Notes: generated from the letters alone by a model not told the origin. A stretch of 64,000 bases of DNA from Tillandsia leiboldiana (GCA_029204045.2 CM055076.1:22420743-22484742); one strand, 5' to 3'; numbered from the stretch's first letter, positions 18,932 to 30,245 are shown. Translations and numbers: made by a program.

Positions 18932-21528
18932 CTCGCGAAACGGAGACCGGCGGTGCGATCGGTTTTGGATTCCGACCCCCGGATCTCCCAGAATAAATTC
19001 CGGAAGTTGGTACCGTAGCCCAGGTGACATACACAATTACCGGGGGCAGACCGAACTCTGGTCCGCAATCAGATCGATTCTAGTCGATCAGTTGAGGTAT
19101 GGGATTTAAACACCCCTTTTCCCAGTTGCTCGAGTGGTTAATATTAATTTGGGGTCCAAAATCCACTACGCCCAAAAGATTAACTAGTCGGCCTTGGGAA
19201 TCAGGTTTTCCTAAACCTCGCCTCCCCTCACCTTGGCGTGCGATATCCGAGCGTTGACGAGGAGCGGTTCCCCAAAACCCTCGCCCTTCCCATCGGCCGG
19301 CGTGGAAGAGAAGAGATTGATCGCCTCCCCGCAAAGATCCGACGAACGCGAAGAGGACGATCCCTCTCTTTCGCCCGGTACCGACGAAAACAAGGTGAGC
19401 CGTGCTTTCGTTTTCTTTCCTTGTCTTTTCTCGTTACGAACGAGGGGGAGGGGGGTTTTCTTGATTTGTCGGAGATGGAAGGAGAGGGGCGAGCCACCCG
19501 CACGCGGAGCGCCGCTCGGGGCAACCCGCGCATGCGGGGGCGCCGCGCGGGGCACCCGCATGCGGGGCGCCGCGCCGGGCAGCCCGCGCATGCGGGGGCG
19601 ACGCGCGGGGCAGCCCGCGCATGTGGGGGCGCCGCGCGGGGCACCCGCATGCAGGGCGCCGCGCGGGGCAGCCCGCGCATGCGGGAGCGCCGCGCGGGGC
19701 ACCCGCATGCGAGGGGCCGCGCGGGGCAGCCCGCGCATGCGGGGGCGCCGCGCGGGGCAGCCCGCATGCGGGGCGCCGCGCGGGGCAGCCCGCGCATGCG
19801 GGGGCGCCGCGCGGGGCACCCGCTTCGGGGGCCCCGCGCGGGGCAGCCCGCGCATGCGGGGGCGCCGCGCGGGACACCCGCATGCGGGGCGCCGCGCGGG
19901 GCAGCCCGCGCATGCGGGGGCGCCGCGCGGGGCACCCGCATGCGGGGCGCCGCGCGGGGCAGCCCGCGCATGCGGGGGCGCCGCGCGGGCAGCACGGCAG
20001 CGCGCGGGGGTTTGGTCGCTGCCGTCAGAGGCCGGTTGGTGTTGGGGCTTTTCTTTACTTTGCGTTTAAAGGTTCTTGACCTCCCCGCCCGGGGATCCCG
20101 TTTTGCAGCTTCGGGGAGCGCGCCGGGACGCGGGGAGCCGAGCGTGGTTTTCTGCTAGCGACAAGTGGGTTGAATGTGTTATTTAGTATCGATTTCCGAC
20201 GACCGTTTATTCTAGATATTACATATTATCGTTCCACTTTAAATGCCACCTATTATCGTACCTTAGATGCTACATGTTATCGCTGCACTTTAGTAGTTAG
20301 GTGTTATCATGCTCCTGATGTTACATGTTGCTGCTTTATCTTCGATTATACTTGTTAGTAGAGTACCTTGATTACACATGTTATTATCTTACTCTGGTTC
20401 ATGCATTGTGGCTACTGTGCTCGAGGCTGCAACACGCGCACCCGCGGTTTGGCCACCGCGAAGGGTGCGCTTTTCCGGAAAAGCGGTCTATGACCCGTGT
20501 ATACCCACGAGGTGACGTAGTGGGGCCCCTTATTAGTTGGGGGTTTGAGGCGCCGAGGTGCGAGCGGTGCGACCCGTCGGTTTAGTTGTCCGACGTGGTC
20601 GGGTTTCTGCAGGTACGGTATGGGCCGTCGGTTTAGTTGTCCGACGTGGCCGGGTATTACAGGATACAGGTGTACAGGTTGCCTCTCCACCTTGAGAGGG
20701 TGGTTGCTCCGGTTATCTTCATGGTTTGTTTTATTATATTCTCCTGCTCTACTATTTTTACGTCACTGACTTCACACTTCGTGACAGGGTTCAGACGGGG
20801 GGAGAGGTTGGCGGCGGTGAGGACGGGACAGGAGCAGCTGGGTCGCTGGGGACCCGGGACTGTATTTCTTCTTTCAGTCTTGCATTTCATTTACATTGTA
20901 GTTATGTGAGAGGTTCTCGATACCCTCGTGGGGTCGGCGTGGATGTCGGTATGGGTTGCATTTAGTTATCCTCTTATGCGTTACTCTTCCTTTTATTTCT
21001 GTTGGCCATTTGAAATGAAAAAGGCAAAAGCCAAAAAAAAGATTGCGAAAACCGTTTTTAAAATCTAAGTGTCGTGTGGGCACTGGTTTCAAAACTCTGT
21101 GGATTTATGGATTGCGAAATGGATTTCAAAACTTGGGTGTCGGGTGGGCACCGTTTTCAAAGCCTTGTGGTTTTATGCTGATTTCGAAACTCGCTTTCAA
21201 AACGTAAGCGCCGGGTGGGCGCTCTTTTAAAACTGTGGATTTATCCTTTCCAAACTGATCGGCCATACGTTTTAAATGAATTAGAATGCTGGTTGTATGT
21301 TTAAAACTGTTGTGATTGATTGGTTGTGTATGTTTGGAATATGTACTGAACGCCACGCCGTGCATATACAGGGGAGACTCTGTCCGTTTACAGAGTGATC
21401 CTGTATGTGTGGCGGGTCTGGGCATGCGCCGGGGAAGAGGGATTCTCTTTTATCGAAAAAAATTTTATACGTCGAATGTTTGACTTTTGTGAATCGTTTC
21501 CGCTAAAACAAACCCCCGGGGCGTGACA
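18932..21528 (+). repeat. TEK-A LTR2, 5'-truncated
   Basis: Begins in mid-LTR at CTCGCGAAACGGAGACC (equivalent to about 14296 in LTR1), so the first 145 bases or so are missing. It contains the donor (GT at 19395), array (about 19495-19995), acceptor (AG at 20787) and the normal GGGCGTGACA end followed by the primer site. It shares several single-base states with LTR3 and not LTR1 (TTATTTCTGTTGGCC, TATACGTCG, ATGGTTTG). Confidence 0.87.
19495..19995 (+). repeat. GC-rich tandem array in LTR2
   Basis: Same unit type as in LTR1 but fewer copies, with a few changed units (for example CCGCTTCGGGG and ATGCAGGG). Confidence 0.9.
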
Positions 21529-21742
21529 GATTAAATGGTATCAGAGAGTTCTTTCAATCACAACAGTTAGTGCCGACATCCGTGGGAACACCTCACTTGC
21601 CTACACATGAATGAAATGGGTAGGGCATAGGACTGTAGTACGTGAGTGGCCGAGGGGGGGGAAAATGTTGAGTCCTTTCTCTCACTTTATGGTTGTTGTT
21701 AGTAGGGTAGTCTAAAGTTGACTCTTGTGATGTGTGACAGAC
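21529..21742 (+). promoter_or_regulatory. TEK-A primer site and leader
   Basis: GATTAAATGGTATCAGAG directly follows LTR2 and contains the initiator-Met primer match. The roughly 200-base leader up to the gag ATG (21743) has a G-run near 21654 and resembles the leaders of TEK-B and TEK-C. Confidence 0.85.
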
Positions 21743-22614
21743 ATGGCCCGTACTAGATCATCGGCCGGGGACGCAGAGGCAGACGCGACGACGTCGACGG
21801 CGGCGGAGAACCAGCTCCTGCGGCAGCAATTGCGGGAGATGGCGGGGAATCTGGCAAACATCACGGAACACTTGCGTCAGTTGACGCAACAGCAGCAGGC
21901 CGCGACGGTGACGGACGCCCCGGTTCCTCCACAGGGGCCGACAGCACCGGCCGCGGTACCACCGACAGTGCCACCGCCGGCGGCGGCTACGGGACCGGCG
22001 CCGGGGACAACCAGCAGGGTCACTCTGGAGGAGACAGTGGTCACACCTACCGCTACCGTGGCTGCCGCCGCCGCGAGGGAGGGGACGGTTGTGATGACCG
22101 AGCGGGATCGGGTGCGGGCCAACCTGAAGGACTTCAAGAAATACGACCCACCCACGTTCGAAGGGGACACGACTGATCCTTGGGTCGTCGAGAAATGGGT
22201 GGGGTCGATGGAGAAACTTTTTGAAGACTTACTCATGGAGGATGACGAGCGGGTTCCCCTAGCAGTCCACTGCTTGGAGGGGAACGCCCGCTTGTGGTGG
22301 AAGACAGTATGCCCCGATCCTGCTAAGGGTACCGCGCTTCCGTCCTGGGCAATTTTCAAACAGGAGCTATTCGGGGCCTTCTTCACCAGCAGTGTCAAGA
22401 AAAAGTTGGAGGATGACCTGAACCATATCCAGCAGGGGAACCGCACGGTCATGGAGTATCAACGGGAGTTCGTCCGGCTAGCAAACTGCGTCCCGTTCGT
22501 CATAAGGGACGAGGCCCACAAGGCGCAACTCTTTGTGGATGGCTTGCGGAGCAATATCTTCGAGGTGGTGCAAGCAGCCGAACTGCACACCTTCCAGAAA
22601 GTGGTCGACAGAGC
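21743..22614 (+). CDS. TEK-A Gag, first part (cut by SIR-A)
   Basis: Starts at ATG 21743 (MARTRSSAGDAEAD), the start shared by TEK-B and TEK-C. Residues about 25-60 are a Leu/Gln-rich heptad-like stretch, followed by a Pro/Ala-rich linker to about residue 120. The gag domain then begins at YDPPTFEGDTTDPWVVEKW, with CLEGNARLWWKT and VMEYQREFVRLANCVPF. After 290 codons plus two bases the frame enters SIR-A at AGAGC. The missing base is supplied at 33752, so the break is clean and in frame. The last codons of the open frame (to 22642) are SIR-A sequence. Confidence 0.9.
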
Positions 22615-23950
22615 TGTTGGGTCGTATATAATACGGATCTAAATAGGGGAAGAAACACCTAGAGGGGGGTGAATAGGTGTAAACGTATAAACACTCAAAA
22701 TTCGTTGCGATAAAAAACCCAATGCGGAAATGAAAATAACTCGCAAGATTTTTACGTGGAAAACTCCATCACCGGAGTAAAAAACCACGGGACCGATAAC
22801 ACGGCAGAAATCCACTAGAATTAAAACACGTACAAGGTGATTTACCGTACACACTTACGACTCAACCTTTTCCATACGCTCCTAGAGGATCTTCTCCGCT
22901 CGCTCCAGACGCTTCTCGAATCCACGATCTGCGCCCAACGCCGAATCCACGGCGTCCAACGTCGAATCCACGACGTCCGACCGAATCCACGGTCTTCACC
23001 CAATAGCACCCTTCGAATCCACGAACGTGCCTCGCTCCGAATCCACGAGAGCGAATGAACCTTGAATCCACAAGGACATGCGAATCCACGCGCCGATTTT
23101 GGGGTAATCGTTGTTTTTGGGTGGTGATGATCCGCCGAATACTTAGATCAAAGATAGATCGGAAATACCATCTAAGTATTCATTAGTTTGATTCAACTCA
23201 AGATGTGAGTATGAAAACCTAGAATCAAACTAATCAATATAGATGAAGAAACATAGAGTATTCTCTAATGATTTCCTTTCTTCTCTATATGTGGATCTAT
23301 AGCCGTATAAGATGATATATGAAAATGACGGCTATGTGGATTGACCCTAGAAAGAAAGACATAGGGTCTATTTATAGGTTAGAAACCCTAGGAAGGAGAT
23401 AAGAATCAAAAACCTGCCATTTCTGGAATTTTACGGACGGCGATCCGGATCGTGATAACTGAGATCCGGATCGTCATAACGAAACAGCCAATTCCAGAAA
23501 AACGAAGGTTCGGGATCCGGATCATGTGACTACGATCCGGATCGTTCATACAGTTCACCAAACATCAACGTTCGGGATCCGGATTGCGAAGCAAGATCCG
23601 GATCGTTCAAGGTAGATGGTAAACTCAACGTTCGGGATCCGGATCAAGAGACTACGATCCGGATTGCGACGATGTATGAACGAACCACCTTCGGGATCCG
23701 GATCGAACAGCCTGATCCGGATCCTGAACATGTCCCAAGTCCAGTTTTTGATTTTTATGCAATGAAAGATTCTTCCAAGTGTTTCTACACTACAAGAAGT
23801 ATTCGGATCACACAAATTCTTTAGTTAAACATACCTGATCCTTTTGAATTCTTCTTTCTTGAGATTGAGTTAAACGATCCAACTTTCTTCACCTTCAATC
23901 TTCAAGACTTGAGACTTTCACGAAACTACGCCAACTCAAATTCCGTAACA
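22615..23950 (-). repeat. SIR-A 3' LTR
   Basis: Begins TGTTGGGTCG and ends TTCCGTAACA on the + strand. Includes 'aatccacg' repeats (22919-23080), a - strand TATA box CTATAAATAG (23368-23377) and five pairs of the palindrome GATCCGGATC (23440-23730). Small frames in it (22639, 22837, 22862, 23555) also occur in the other LTR and are not genes. Confidence 0.92.
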
Positions 23951-24787
23951 ATCTCCCCCTTTGGCGGTTTCGTGACAAAACATAGATCCACTAAAGAAAA
24001 TTCAAAAAGATATTTTTGTTGCTATCACCATACAACAAAAATTTACAATGGAGATCCAAAATACAATACATGAGTTAAACTCCTAAAACAGACTCTAGAC
24101 TTAGACATCTGTACTCTCTGCAAAAAGAAATCATTCTTGACAAAAGAAATCGTTAGATACCTCAAGAATTTTGTATTATTCAAAAACCACAAACAGAGAT
24201 GAAGTTTAAACTCATTTATACTTACCATGACATTTATATTCAGATATGTAAACTGATCATAGTTAAAAAAACACCAACATATCTTCTTTGCACGTAAAAA
24301 CCAAATGTCATGAACATGTTTGTGACAAACTAATATATATATAGATATGTAATTGATCAGAGTTAAGAACCAACATATCTTCTATGCAATCAAAAACCAA
24401 GTGTCACAAACTTGTTAGTGAACATCAACTTGTTAGTTATATTACATGCCCAAATAGTTAGCAAATAGTTAGTCGAGGCATGCATTCATACAGCTGAAAA
24501 ACCTCAAGTTGAGAATGGAAGTTGGAGTAATACTTACCTTGATATTCATCCAGTTTTCATATCAAACATTGTTCACTTACCTTGATGTTTCATGCAGTCA
24601 ACATTGTTCAAAGTTCTCTCTAACTCTCTCCCCCTTTTTGTCACAAAACAAGCCAAAGATTACAGAAGTGGAGAGAATGGTTAACAGTTTAAGTTCGAGA
24701 ACTAAAAACTCAAATTAAAACTTAAAAGCCTGCACAGCAGAAGGATTTAAGCATATGCATAATAAACAGAAATTAGAAGGATACGGA
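23951..24787 (-). other. SIR-A 3' non-coding tract with two polypurine-like runs
   Basis: On the - strand, CCAAAGGGGGAGAT lies directly against the 3' LTR (23951-23964) and is the likely polypurine tract. A second AAAAAGGGGGAGAGAG run is at about 24625-24642. No coding signal between the third reading frame and the LTR. Confidence 0.7.
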
Positions 24788-26242
24788 TTATTCAGACTCG
24801 TCTGAACTGATACAGCCGAGGATTTGGAAAATCTTCTTTATTCGCTTGTTCATTGCTGATTGATTTTTATTTACCTTCTTTATTTCTTCCTTTACCTCAA
24901 TTAGTTTATTTGATATACGTTCTTGCTCGTTGGAGAGCCTTTGCTGTTCTTTATAGATGGAGGTAACAGATGCATCATCATCAGAAGTTGATTGTGGTGC
25001 TTCTTGTGCCGGAGGTGCTGGTTGAACTGAAGGAGCTGCTGCCGGTGCAGAGGTTGTTGCTTGTTGTCGTTGTTCTCGTTGCCGGTGAAGAGGTATGAAA
25101 GGTTCATCTGGCTTCGTCGAAAGAGACTTTACAATTGTTGTGTCATTGATCGTTCCTAAACTGTGCAGATAGGAACTCGCATTTGTGTCAGCTTTAAATT
25201 TGCGAAGAATGCGCATGATGATCATTGGAAAAGGTAGTCTCTCTGACGGATGAGCTTGCTCCACATATCGTGCCATCCTTGACCAGATGACGTAGGGAAT
25301 GTTTAAGTTAGCTCCCATTGCTGCTGCGGGGTTTCCAAGTAGATAAAGAAATATCATTCTTTCCCACCGAAGAACCTTTGTGTTCATGTTTGGAATAATA
25401 TTGTAACAAACAATGAGATTTAAGATGCGGTACTCTGGTCGTAGTTCTTTCGAGAACACGGAGTTTCCTGTCGACCGAGTATTTGGAACACAGATTCCAT
25501 CAACTACCACTCTCCAGGAGAAGGTGTTGAAGACTTGATTCTTCAGGTAATGAGTACCATCGGCTCGGGCGTCCATCCCTAGTACTTCACCAATTAGCTG
25601 AGGCGTTACTTTGATTCTGACATTCTTGACTAATGTTTGAAAATCCCGACGCCCGCTTTCCTGATCGACTAGATAGCAGGCATTCTGATAAAACATCCTC
25701 ACTGAGTGAAGACAATACCCAGTGGTCTCCGGGAACTCGCAAATGGAAGCAAGACCTCTCTGGTCAAACAAAGTTCCAAACGTCTGAGAACGCTGCTTTA
25801 AGGCTTTTACATCAACATGCCTTTCTCCAATGCATTCTCTGTTTTCAATATCCTTTATTCTGGCCGAGCTGACAAAGTCTTGTGCAGGTGCTTGGCCAGC
25901 AGCTGGTTGCTCAATGGTGATTCCTCGAGCACTTCCTCTCTTGCGAGCAACACTTTTTCTTCTTGTCTTCCCAGAAGTTTCTTCCATTGGAGCTTTGCCT
26001 TTCTCAGCAGCAGTGGGTGGAGCCTTTGATGTTTCTGCAGGTGCTTTTCCCTTTGAAGCAGTCGGTACAGTCGTTGCTTCAACTTGCAGTTCATCCCAAT
26101 TAATTGATTCCGTTTCAGATTCTGTATCGGAATCATCTTTAGCTTTCTTCGCTTTCTTAGCCTTCTTAGCCCTCTTGGGCTTGACGGTGTCTCTTGTATG
26201 AACCATAGCCGCAAGTAGAAAGACAATCCAAGTGATCACCAT
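24788..26242 (-). CDS. SIR-A third reading frame (plant-transposon-domain protein, env-like position)
   Basis: 484 codons. ATG at 26242 gives a short hydrophobic start (ITWIVFLLAAM); a second Met 13 codons on (MVHTRDTVKPKRAKK) would give a soluble, Lys-rich start. Residues about 20-130 are charged and Pro/Ala-rich. Residues about 145-390 (from QRSQTFGTLFDQRGL through Y-R-I-L-N-L-I-V-C-Y-N-I-I-P) follow the pattern of the 'putative plant transposon protein' domain, by recall only. The end is a Pro/Gln linker then a Glu/Lys-rich probable coiled coil. SIRE-lineage elements often have an extra, sometimes env-like, frame here. Function unknown; I see no convincing membrane-fusion features. Confidence 0.8.
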   Translation of the reverse strand: MVITWIVFLLAAMVHTRDTVKPKRAKKAKKAKKAKDDSDTESETESINWDELQVEATTVPTASKGKAPAETSKAPPTAAEKGKAPMEETSGKTRRKSVARKRGSARGITIEQPAAGQAPAQDFVSSARIKDIENRECIGERHVDVKALKQRSQTFGTLFDQRGLASICEFPETTGYCLHSVRMFYQNACYLVDQESGRRDFQTLVKNVRIKVTPQLIGEVLGMDARADGTHYLKNQVFNTFSWRVVVDGICVPNTRSTGNSVFSKELRPEYRILNLIVCYNIIPNMNTKVLRWERMIFLYLLGNPAAAMGANLNIPYVIWSRMARYVEQAHPSERLPFPMIIMRILRKFKADTNASSYLHSLGTINDTTIVKSLSTKPDEPFIPLHRQREQRQQATTSAPAAAPSVQPAPPAQEAPQSTSDDDASVTSIYKEQQRLSNEQERISNKLIEVKEEIKKVNKNQSAMNKRIKKIFQILGCISSDESE

Positions 26243-27219
26243 TGCTAATGGTTTCTTGAGAAAAGGAATCCTGTGTAGCCCAACTCAAGAACACATGAAA
26301 AAATTGTTAATTTTCAAAGATTGAAAAATTGTACCCAAACAATCATAATCATGTAGAGAAGACTAAGAATCAAATTAGTTTTGCAAAAATGACTTTTAAA
26401 AATAGATCAATTGCATGAATTTCGAAAATCCTTATTATATGCCCTAAAACCGAAATTTTAGAAATCGAAGCCTAAAAATCCGTTAATCAGGAGAAAACCT
26501 AGCATATAATCAAAACTAAACAACCCAGAGTTCTTATTTCAAAAGAAATTTGATCAAAAACCATCCACAAACAAAGTTGATCCAAGAAATTCATACGTTT
26601 GAGGAGGAAAAGAGAAAAACGGTGAAAAACCGAGATTTTGATCAATAAAACTTACTTGGAACTGAAGAACTTGAGTTAGAAAGCTTCCAGGAAGGATGAA
26701 ATCTAGAGAGAGAGGCTCTGGAAACTTCGGAACAAAAGATTGGAGTAAAGAAATCAAAAACCCCTTTCGTTCCTTATAAAACCTAGCCGCGATCCGGATC
26801 AGTTCATAACTGCGATCCGGATCGGCTACCCGCAGTGAGAAACTGCGTTCGGGATCCGGATCGGCAGATACAATCCGGATCGGCCCCAACTTTTTCTTTA
26901 GAAAAATTTCAGAGAAATTCAAGAAAATCCAGAAAAAGATTGTAAGCACAAAGGTGTATCAACTTTAAACAAAAAGCATCGTTTCACACAACAAGAATTA
27001 GATTATGCCAAATCTATCAGTAATATCCAAAAATGAAACGAAAATTTACAAGAATTAAATCCCTTAAAGTTGAACACCTTCAATCACATCTAACTTGATC
27101 TTATGAGTAATGCCTTTATCAAATCATCAATTCAGTAAAGAAAATGAAATACAAAGATCAATAGATGTTTGAAATCCCAAATATGGTAGATAATATTTCT
27201 AGACAATCTGTTGAAGAGA
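26243..27219 (-). other. Upstream region of the SIR-A third frame, with LTR-like array and TATA motif
   Basis: At 26789-26885 are five full or near copies of the GATCCGGATC palindrome otherwise seen in the LTR array. Just downstream on the - strand is a TATA-like TTTTATAAGG (about 26774-26783). A possible splice acceptor, GGGCTACACAG after a T-rich stretch, lies near 26275-26285. No coding sequence recognised. Confidence 0.5.
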
Positions 27220-27450
27220 GTGGCTCTTTGAGCATCTTTCTTTAAAATCCCACCTTATACCAACCTTGAAATTTGACAGAGTCAAGTATTTCAACATGCA
27301 TTTTACTTAATCAAAAATTTGAACAACCATGCTTGGTATACATGTGGTAGCTGCACACAATACTCGGACGACCGAGGTGGTAGCTCTTTCCTCCATGTGG
27401 TGGTAGTTTTCACACTCCTCATTGGGATGTAACTCTTTCCACATCTTTTG
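27220..27450 (-). other. Non-coding block conserved between SIR-A and SIR-B
   Basis: Shared with 57050-57290: GTGGCTCTTTGAGCATCTTTC, CCACCTTATACCAACC, a repeated GTGGTAGCT motif, CGGACGACCG, GTGGTGGTAGTTTTCACAC and GTAACTCTTTCCACATC, all in the same order. It lies 370 bases after the pol stop. Sequence between the shared pieces varies more. Confidence 0.75.
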
Positions 27451-27821
27451 AGCATTTTTCATTATCTTTGACTCCCCCTCAATTGGCTATCAATTATTTA
27501 AGATATAAAGTATTCAACCAAAAATTGATCTCGATTTCATACTCGACTAAACAGTCAAATAAGATAATGACTATACCAAGAGATCATTGAGAGAGAAATT
27601 GACTTTGATCACTTTAGAAGATGATTTAATTAACATAAACGATCATTGCAACAATGAAATATTATGATGGCAAAAGCATAATCAATTTCTAAATGTGTGA
27701 ACAGATGCAATTAAAGTCAATTAAGATCTATGCTCAATTACTATCCTATGTATAAACATAGATATTGAATAGAACAAAACAAATACAAAACCTATTTTAA
27801 GCAAAGGTTTCAAAAAGAAGT

Positions 27822-30245
27822 TTATTTCAAAGAAAGCATACCAATTGCTTTTCGCAAATGAATAAAACGTTTTTGATCCAAAGGTTTTGTTAAAAAGTCA
27901 GCTAATTGATCTTCAGTTGAAACATATGAAAGTTGAAGAGTATTTGATTCAACTAGCTCTCTAAGAAAATGATATCTAAGTTCAATATGTTTTGTTCTAG
28001 AGTGCAACACAGGATTTTTAGAAATGTTAATTGCACTTGTGTTGTCACAAAGAATTGTTACCGAAGATGCTGAAATGCGGAAGTCACTCAATACGCTTTT
28101 CATCCAAATGAGTTGAGTTGAGCAACTTCCAGCTGAAATGTATTCCGCTTCGGCAGTCGAGAGTGCTATGCAATTCTGCTTTTTACTGTGCCATGCAACA
28201 AGGCAATGGCCAAGATAGAAGCATGCACCACTCGTGCTTTTCCGATCATCCACTGATCCTGCCCAATCGGCATCTGAGTATCCAACAATGTCCAGACTTG
28301 TTCCCATAGGATACCAAATTCCGAAATTAATTGATCCTTTGATGTACCGGATGATCCGTTTCACCGCTTTCAGGTGAACCTCCTTTGGTGCTGATTGATA
28401 TCTTGCGCAAATCCCAACACTAAAGGATATATCCGGGCGACTAGCCGTGAGGTAAAGTAGACTTCCAATCATACTTCTATACAGTTTCTCGTCTACATTC
28501 TCACTATGTGATTCACTTCCAAGTCCCTTGTGGCTAGTTCCCATTGGAGTTGGAAAATCTTTACAATTTTCTAGATCAAACTTTTTGACCAACTCCAGTG
28601 CATACTTGGATTGACTCAAGTGAATACCTTCATCATTTTGTTTAATTTGCAATCCAAGAAAATAAGACAGTTCGCCCATCATGGACATCTCAAATTCGCT
28701 TTCCATGGTCTCCGCGAATTTAGAAGCATCATTATCTTTTGTTGCACCAAATACAATGTCATCGACATAGATTTGTGCTACAATGAAATTATTTTGATAA
28801 TGCTTCACAAAGAGAGTCCTGTCAGCTCCCCCTCGAGTATAGCCCTTCTCCAAAAGGTGCTTTGTTAACCTTTCGTACCATGCTCGCGGAGCTTGTTTCA
28901 GACCGTAAAGAGCCTTTTTCAAACGAAAAACATGGTTAGGTTGTTTATGATCTACAAAACCTTTCGGTTGAGCTACATAAACTTCCTCATTTAAAAACCC
29001 ATTTAGAAATGCGCTCTTGACGTCCATTTGAAATAATTTGATTTTAAAATGACAAGCAATAGCAAACAATATACGAATGGACTCGAGTCTAGCTACAGGG
29101 GCGAAAGTTTCGTCAAAGTCTATACCTTCTACTTGAGAGTAGCCTTGAGCAACTAGTCGTGCCTTGTTCCTGATGATAGTACCATCTTCATCTTTCTTGT
29201 TCTTGAAGATCCATTTGGTACCTATCACATTATGTTGCTTTGGAGGCTTCGTTAATTCCCAGACTTTGTTTCGCTCAAATTGATGGAGCTCTTCCTGCAT
29301 TGCTTTAATCCAGTAGTCATCCTGAAGAGCTTCATCTATTGTCTTTGGTTCGATTAAAGATACGTAGCAAGCAAATCCGCAAACCAACTGCCTTCGAGTT
29401 CTAACTCCTTCTTGTGGATCTCCAATGATGTTCGATTCCGGATGATCCTTGGAGATTCGTAGCGTTTGTTGAAACGGAGTACTCGGAGGTACACGAGATG
29501 ATTCCTGCACATCAGATAAACTAGAAGAACCATTAGATGCATCATTAATATTGGAAGTATTATTATGAGAAGATGCACTAGCAGGAGAATCATCATCTAG
29601 AGAGATATCGAGGGTAGATTTTTCAGATTCAAAATGAGTAGCTTCATCTACTTTAACATTTATAGATTCTACGATCGTCTTAGATTCAATGTTAAACACT
29701 CGATATGCTCTGCTATTCGTAGAATAACCCAAAAAGATTCCTTCATCACTTCGAGAGTCGAACTTTCCAAGATTTTCACGGTCACGTAAGATGTAACATC
29801 GACTCCCGAAGATACGAAAGTACTTGATATCCGGTTTTCTACTAAACCACAGCTCATATGGTGTATTCAAGGTTCCTGGGCGCAAATACACTCTGTTAAT
29901 GACATAGACAGCGGTGTTCACAGCTTCAGCCCAAAAATGTAGCGGTAATTTCCGGCTATGAAGCATCACACGCGCCATCTCTTGAACAACCCTGTTTTTG
30001 CGCTCAACAACACCATTCTGCTGAGGTGTATAGGGTGCCGAGAATTCATGTTTAATGCCATTTGAAGTACAAAAGTCAATGAATTTTGAATTTATGAATT
30101 CTCCACCCCTATCACTTCTAACACGAATGATCTTTTCATTCTTTTCAATCATAATACGATGGCAAATCTCATGAAAAGAGTCAAACGTATCAGCTTTCTC
30201 TCTCAAAAATGCTACCCAAGAAAACCGAGAGAAAACATCAACCAA
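27822..30245 (-). CDS. SIR-A pol: integrase core, reverse transcriptase, RNase H
   Basis: About 807 codons without an ATG start (first codon TTG). The integrase core begins at its first catalytic Asp (VDVFSRFSWV), then D in VRSDRGGEF and E in GVVERKNR. Copia reverse transcriptase follows: WIFKNKKDEDGTIIRNKARL, QMDVKSAFLNG, LYGLKQAPRAWY and the catalytic YVDDIVFGAT (about 28758-28770). RNase H has GYSDADWAGSVDDRKSTSG, ALSTAEAEY, SRTKHIELRYHFLRE and F-L-T-K-P-L. Missing upstream: protease and integrase zinc domain. Just before the start, F-G-P-T-R and G-K-L-Y-I-F-L of integrase can be read in a neighbouring frame, so the deletion end is close to 30.3 kb. Confidence 0.92.
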   Translation of the reverse strand: MVDVFSRFSWVAFLREKADTFDSFHEICHRIMIEKNEKIIRVRSDRGGEFINSKFIDFCTSNGIKHEFSAPYTPQQNGVVERKNRVVQEMARVMLHSRKLPLHFWAEAVNTAVYVINRVYLRPGTLNTPYELWFSRKPDIKYFRIFGSRCYILRDRENLGKFDSRSDEGIFLGYSTNSRAYRVFNIESKTIVESINVKVDEATHFESEKSTLDISLDDDSPASASSHNNTSNINDASNGSSSLSDVQESSRVPPSTPFQQTLRISKDHPESNIIGDPQEGVRTRRQLVCGFACYVSLIEPKTIDEALQDDYWIKAMQEELHQFERNKVWELTKPPKQHNVIGTKWIFKNKKDEDGTIIRNKARLVAQGYSQVEGIDFDETFAPVARLESIRILFAIACHFKIKLFQMDVKSAFLNGFLNEEVYVAQPKGFVDHKQPNHVFRLKKALYGLKQAPRAWYERLTKHLLEKGYTRGGADRTLFVKHYQNNFIVAQIYVDDIVFGATKDNDASKFAETMESEFEMSMMGELSYFLGLQIKQNDEGIHLSQSKYALELVKKFDLENCKDFPTPMGTSHKGLGSESHSENVDEKLYRSMIGSLLYLTASRPDISFSVGICARYQSAPKEVHLKAVKRIIRYIKGSINFGIWYPMGTSLDIVGYSDADWAGSVDDRKSTSGACFYLGHCLVAWHSKKQNCIALSTAEAEYISAGSCSTQLIWMKSVLSDFRISASSVTILCDNTSAINISKNPVLHSRTKHIELRYHFLRELVESNTLQLSYVSTEDQLADFLTKPLDQKRFIHLRKAIGMLSLK

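Noticed and set aside
18625..19109. Pro/Arg/Gly-rich frames over the inverted LTR array
   Set aside because: Same cause as the other array frames: about 44-base GC-rich units without stops.
21529..21546. tRNA gene suggested by the initiator-Met match
   Set aside because: Only the complement of the tRNA 3' end is present at this and similar sites; it is a primer-binding site and no cloverleaf is seen.
22639..23089. Small frames near the SIR-A LTR ends (also 32435-32885)
   Set aside because: They occur in both LTR copies, overlap one another on both strands and reflect the 'aatccacg' repeats.
23440..23730. Regularly spaced repeats resembling a CRISPR array
   Set aside because: The units are palindromic GATCCGGATC pairs inside a plant LTR, the 'spacers' are similar to one another, and a plant nuclear genome has no CRISPR system.
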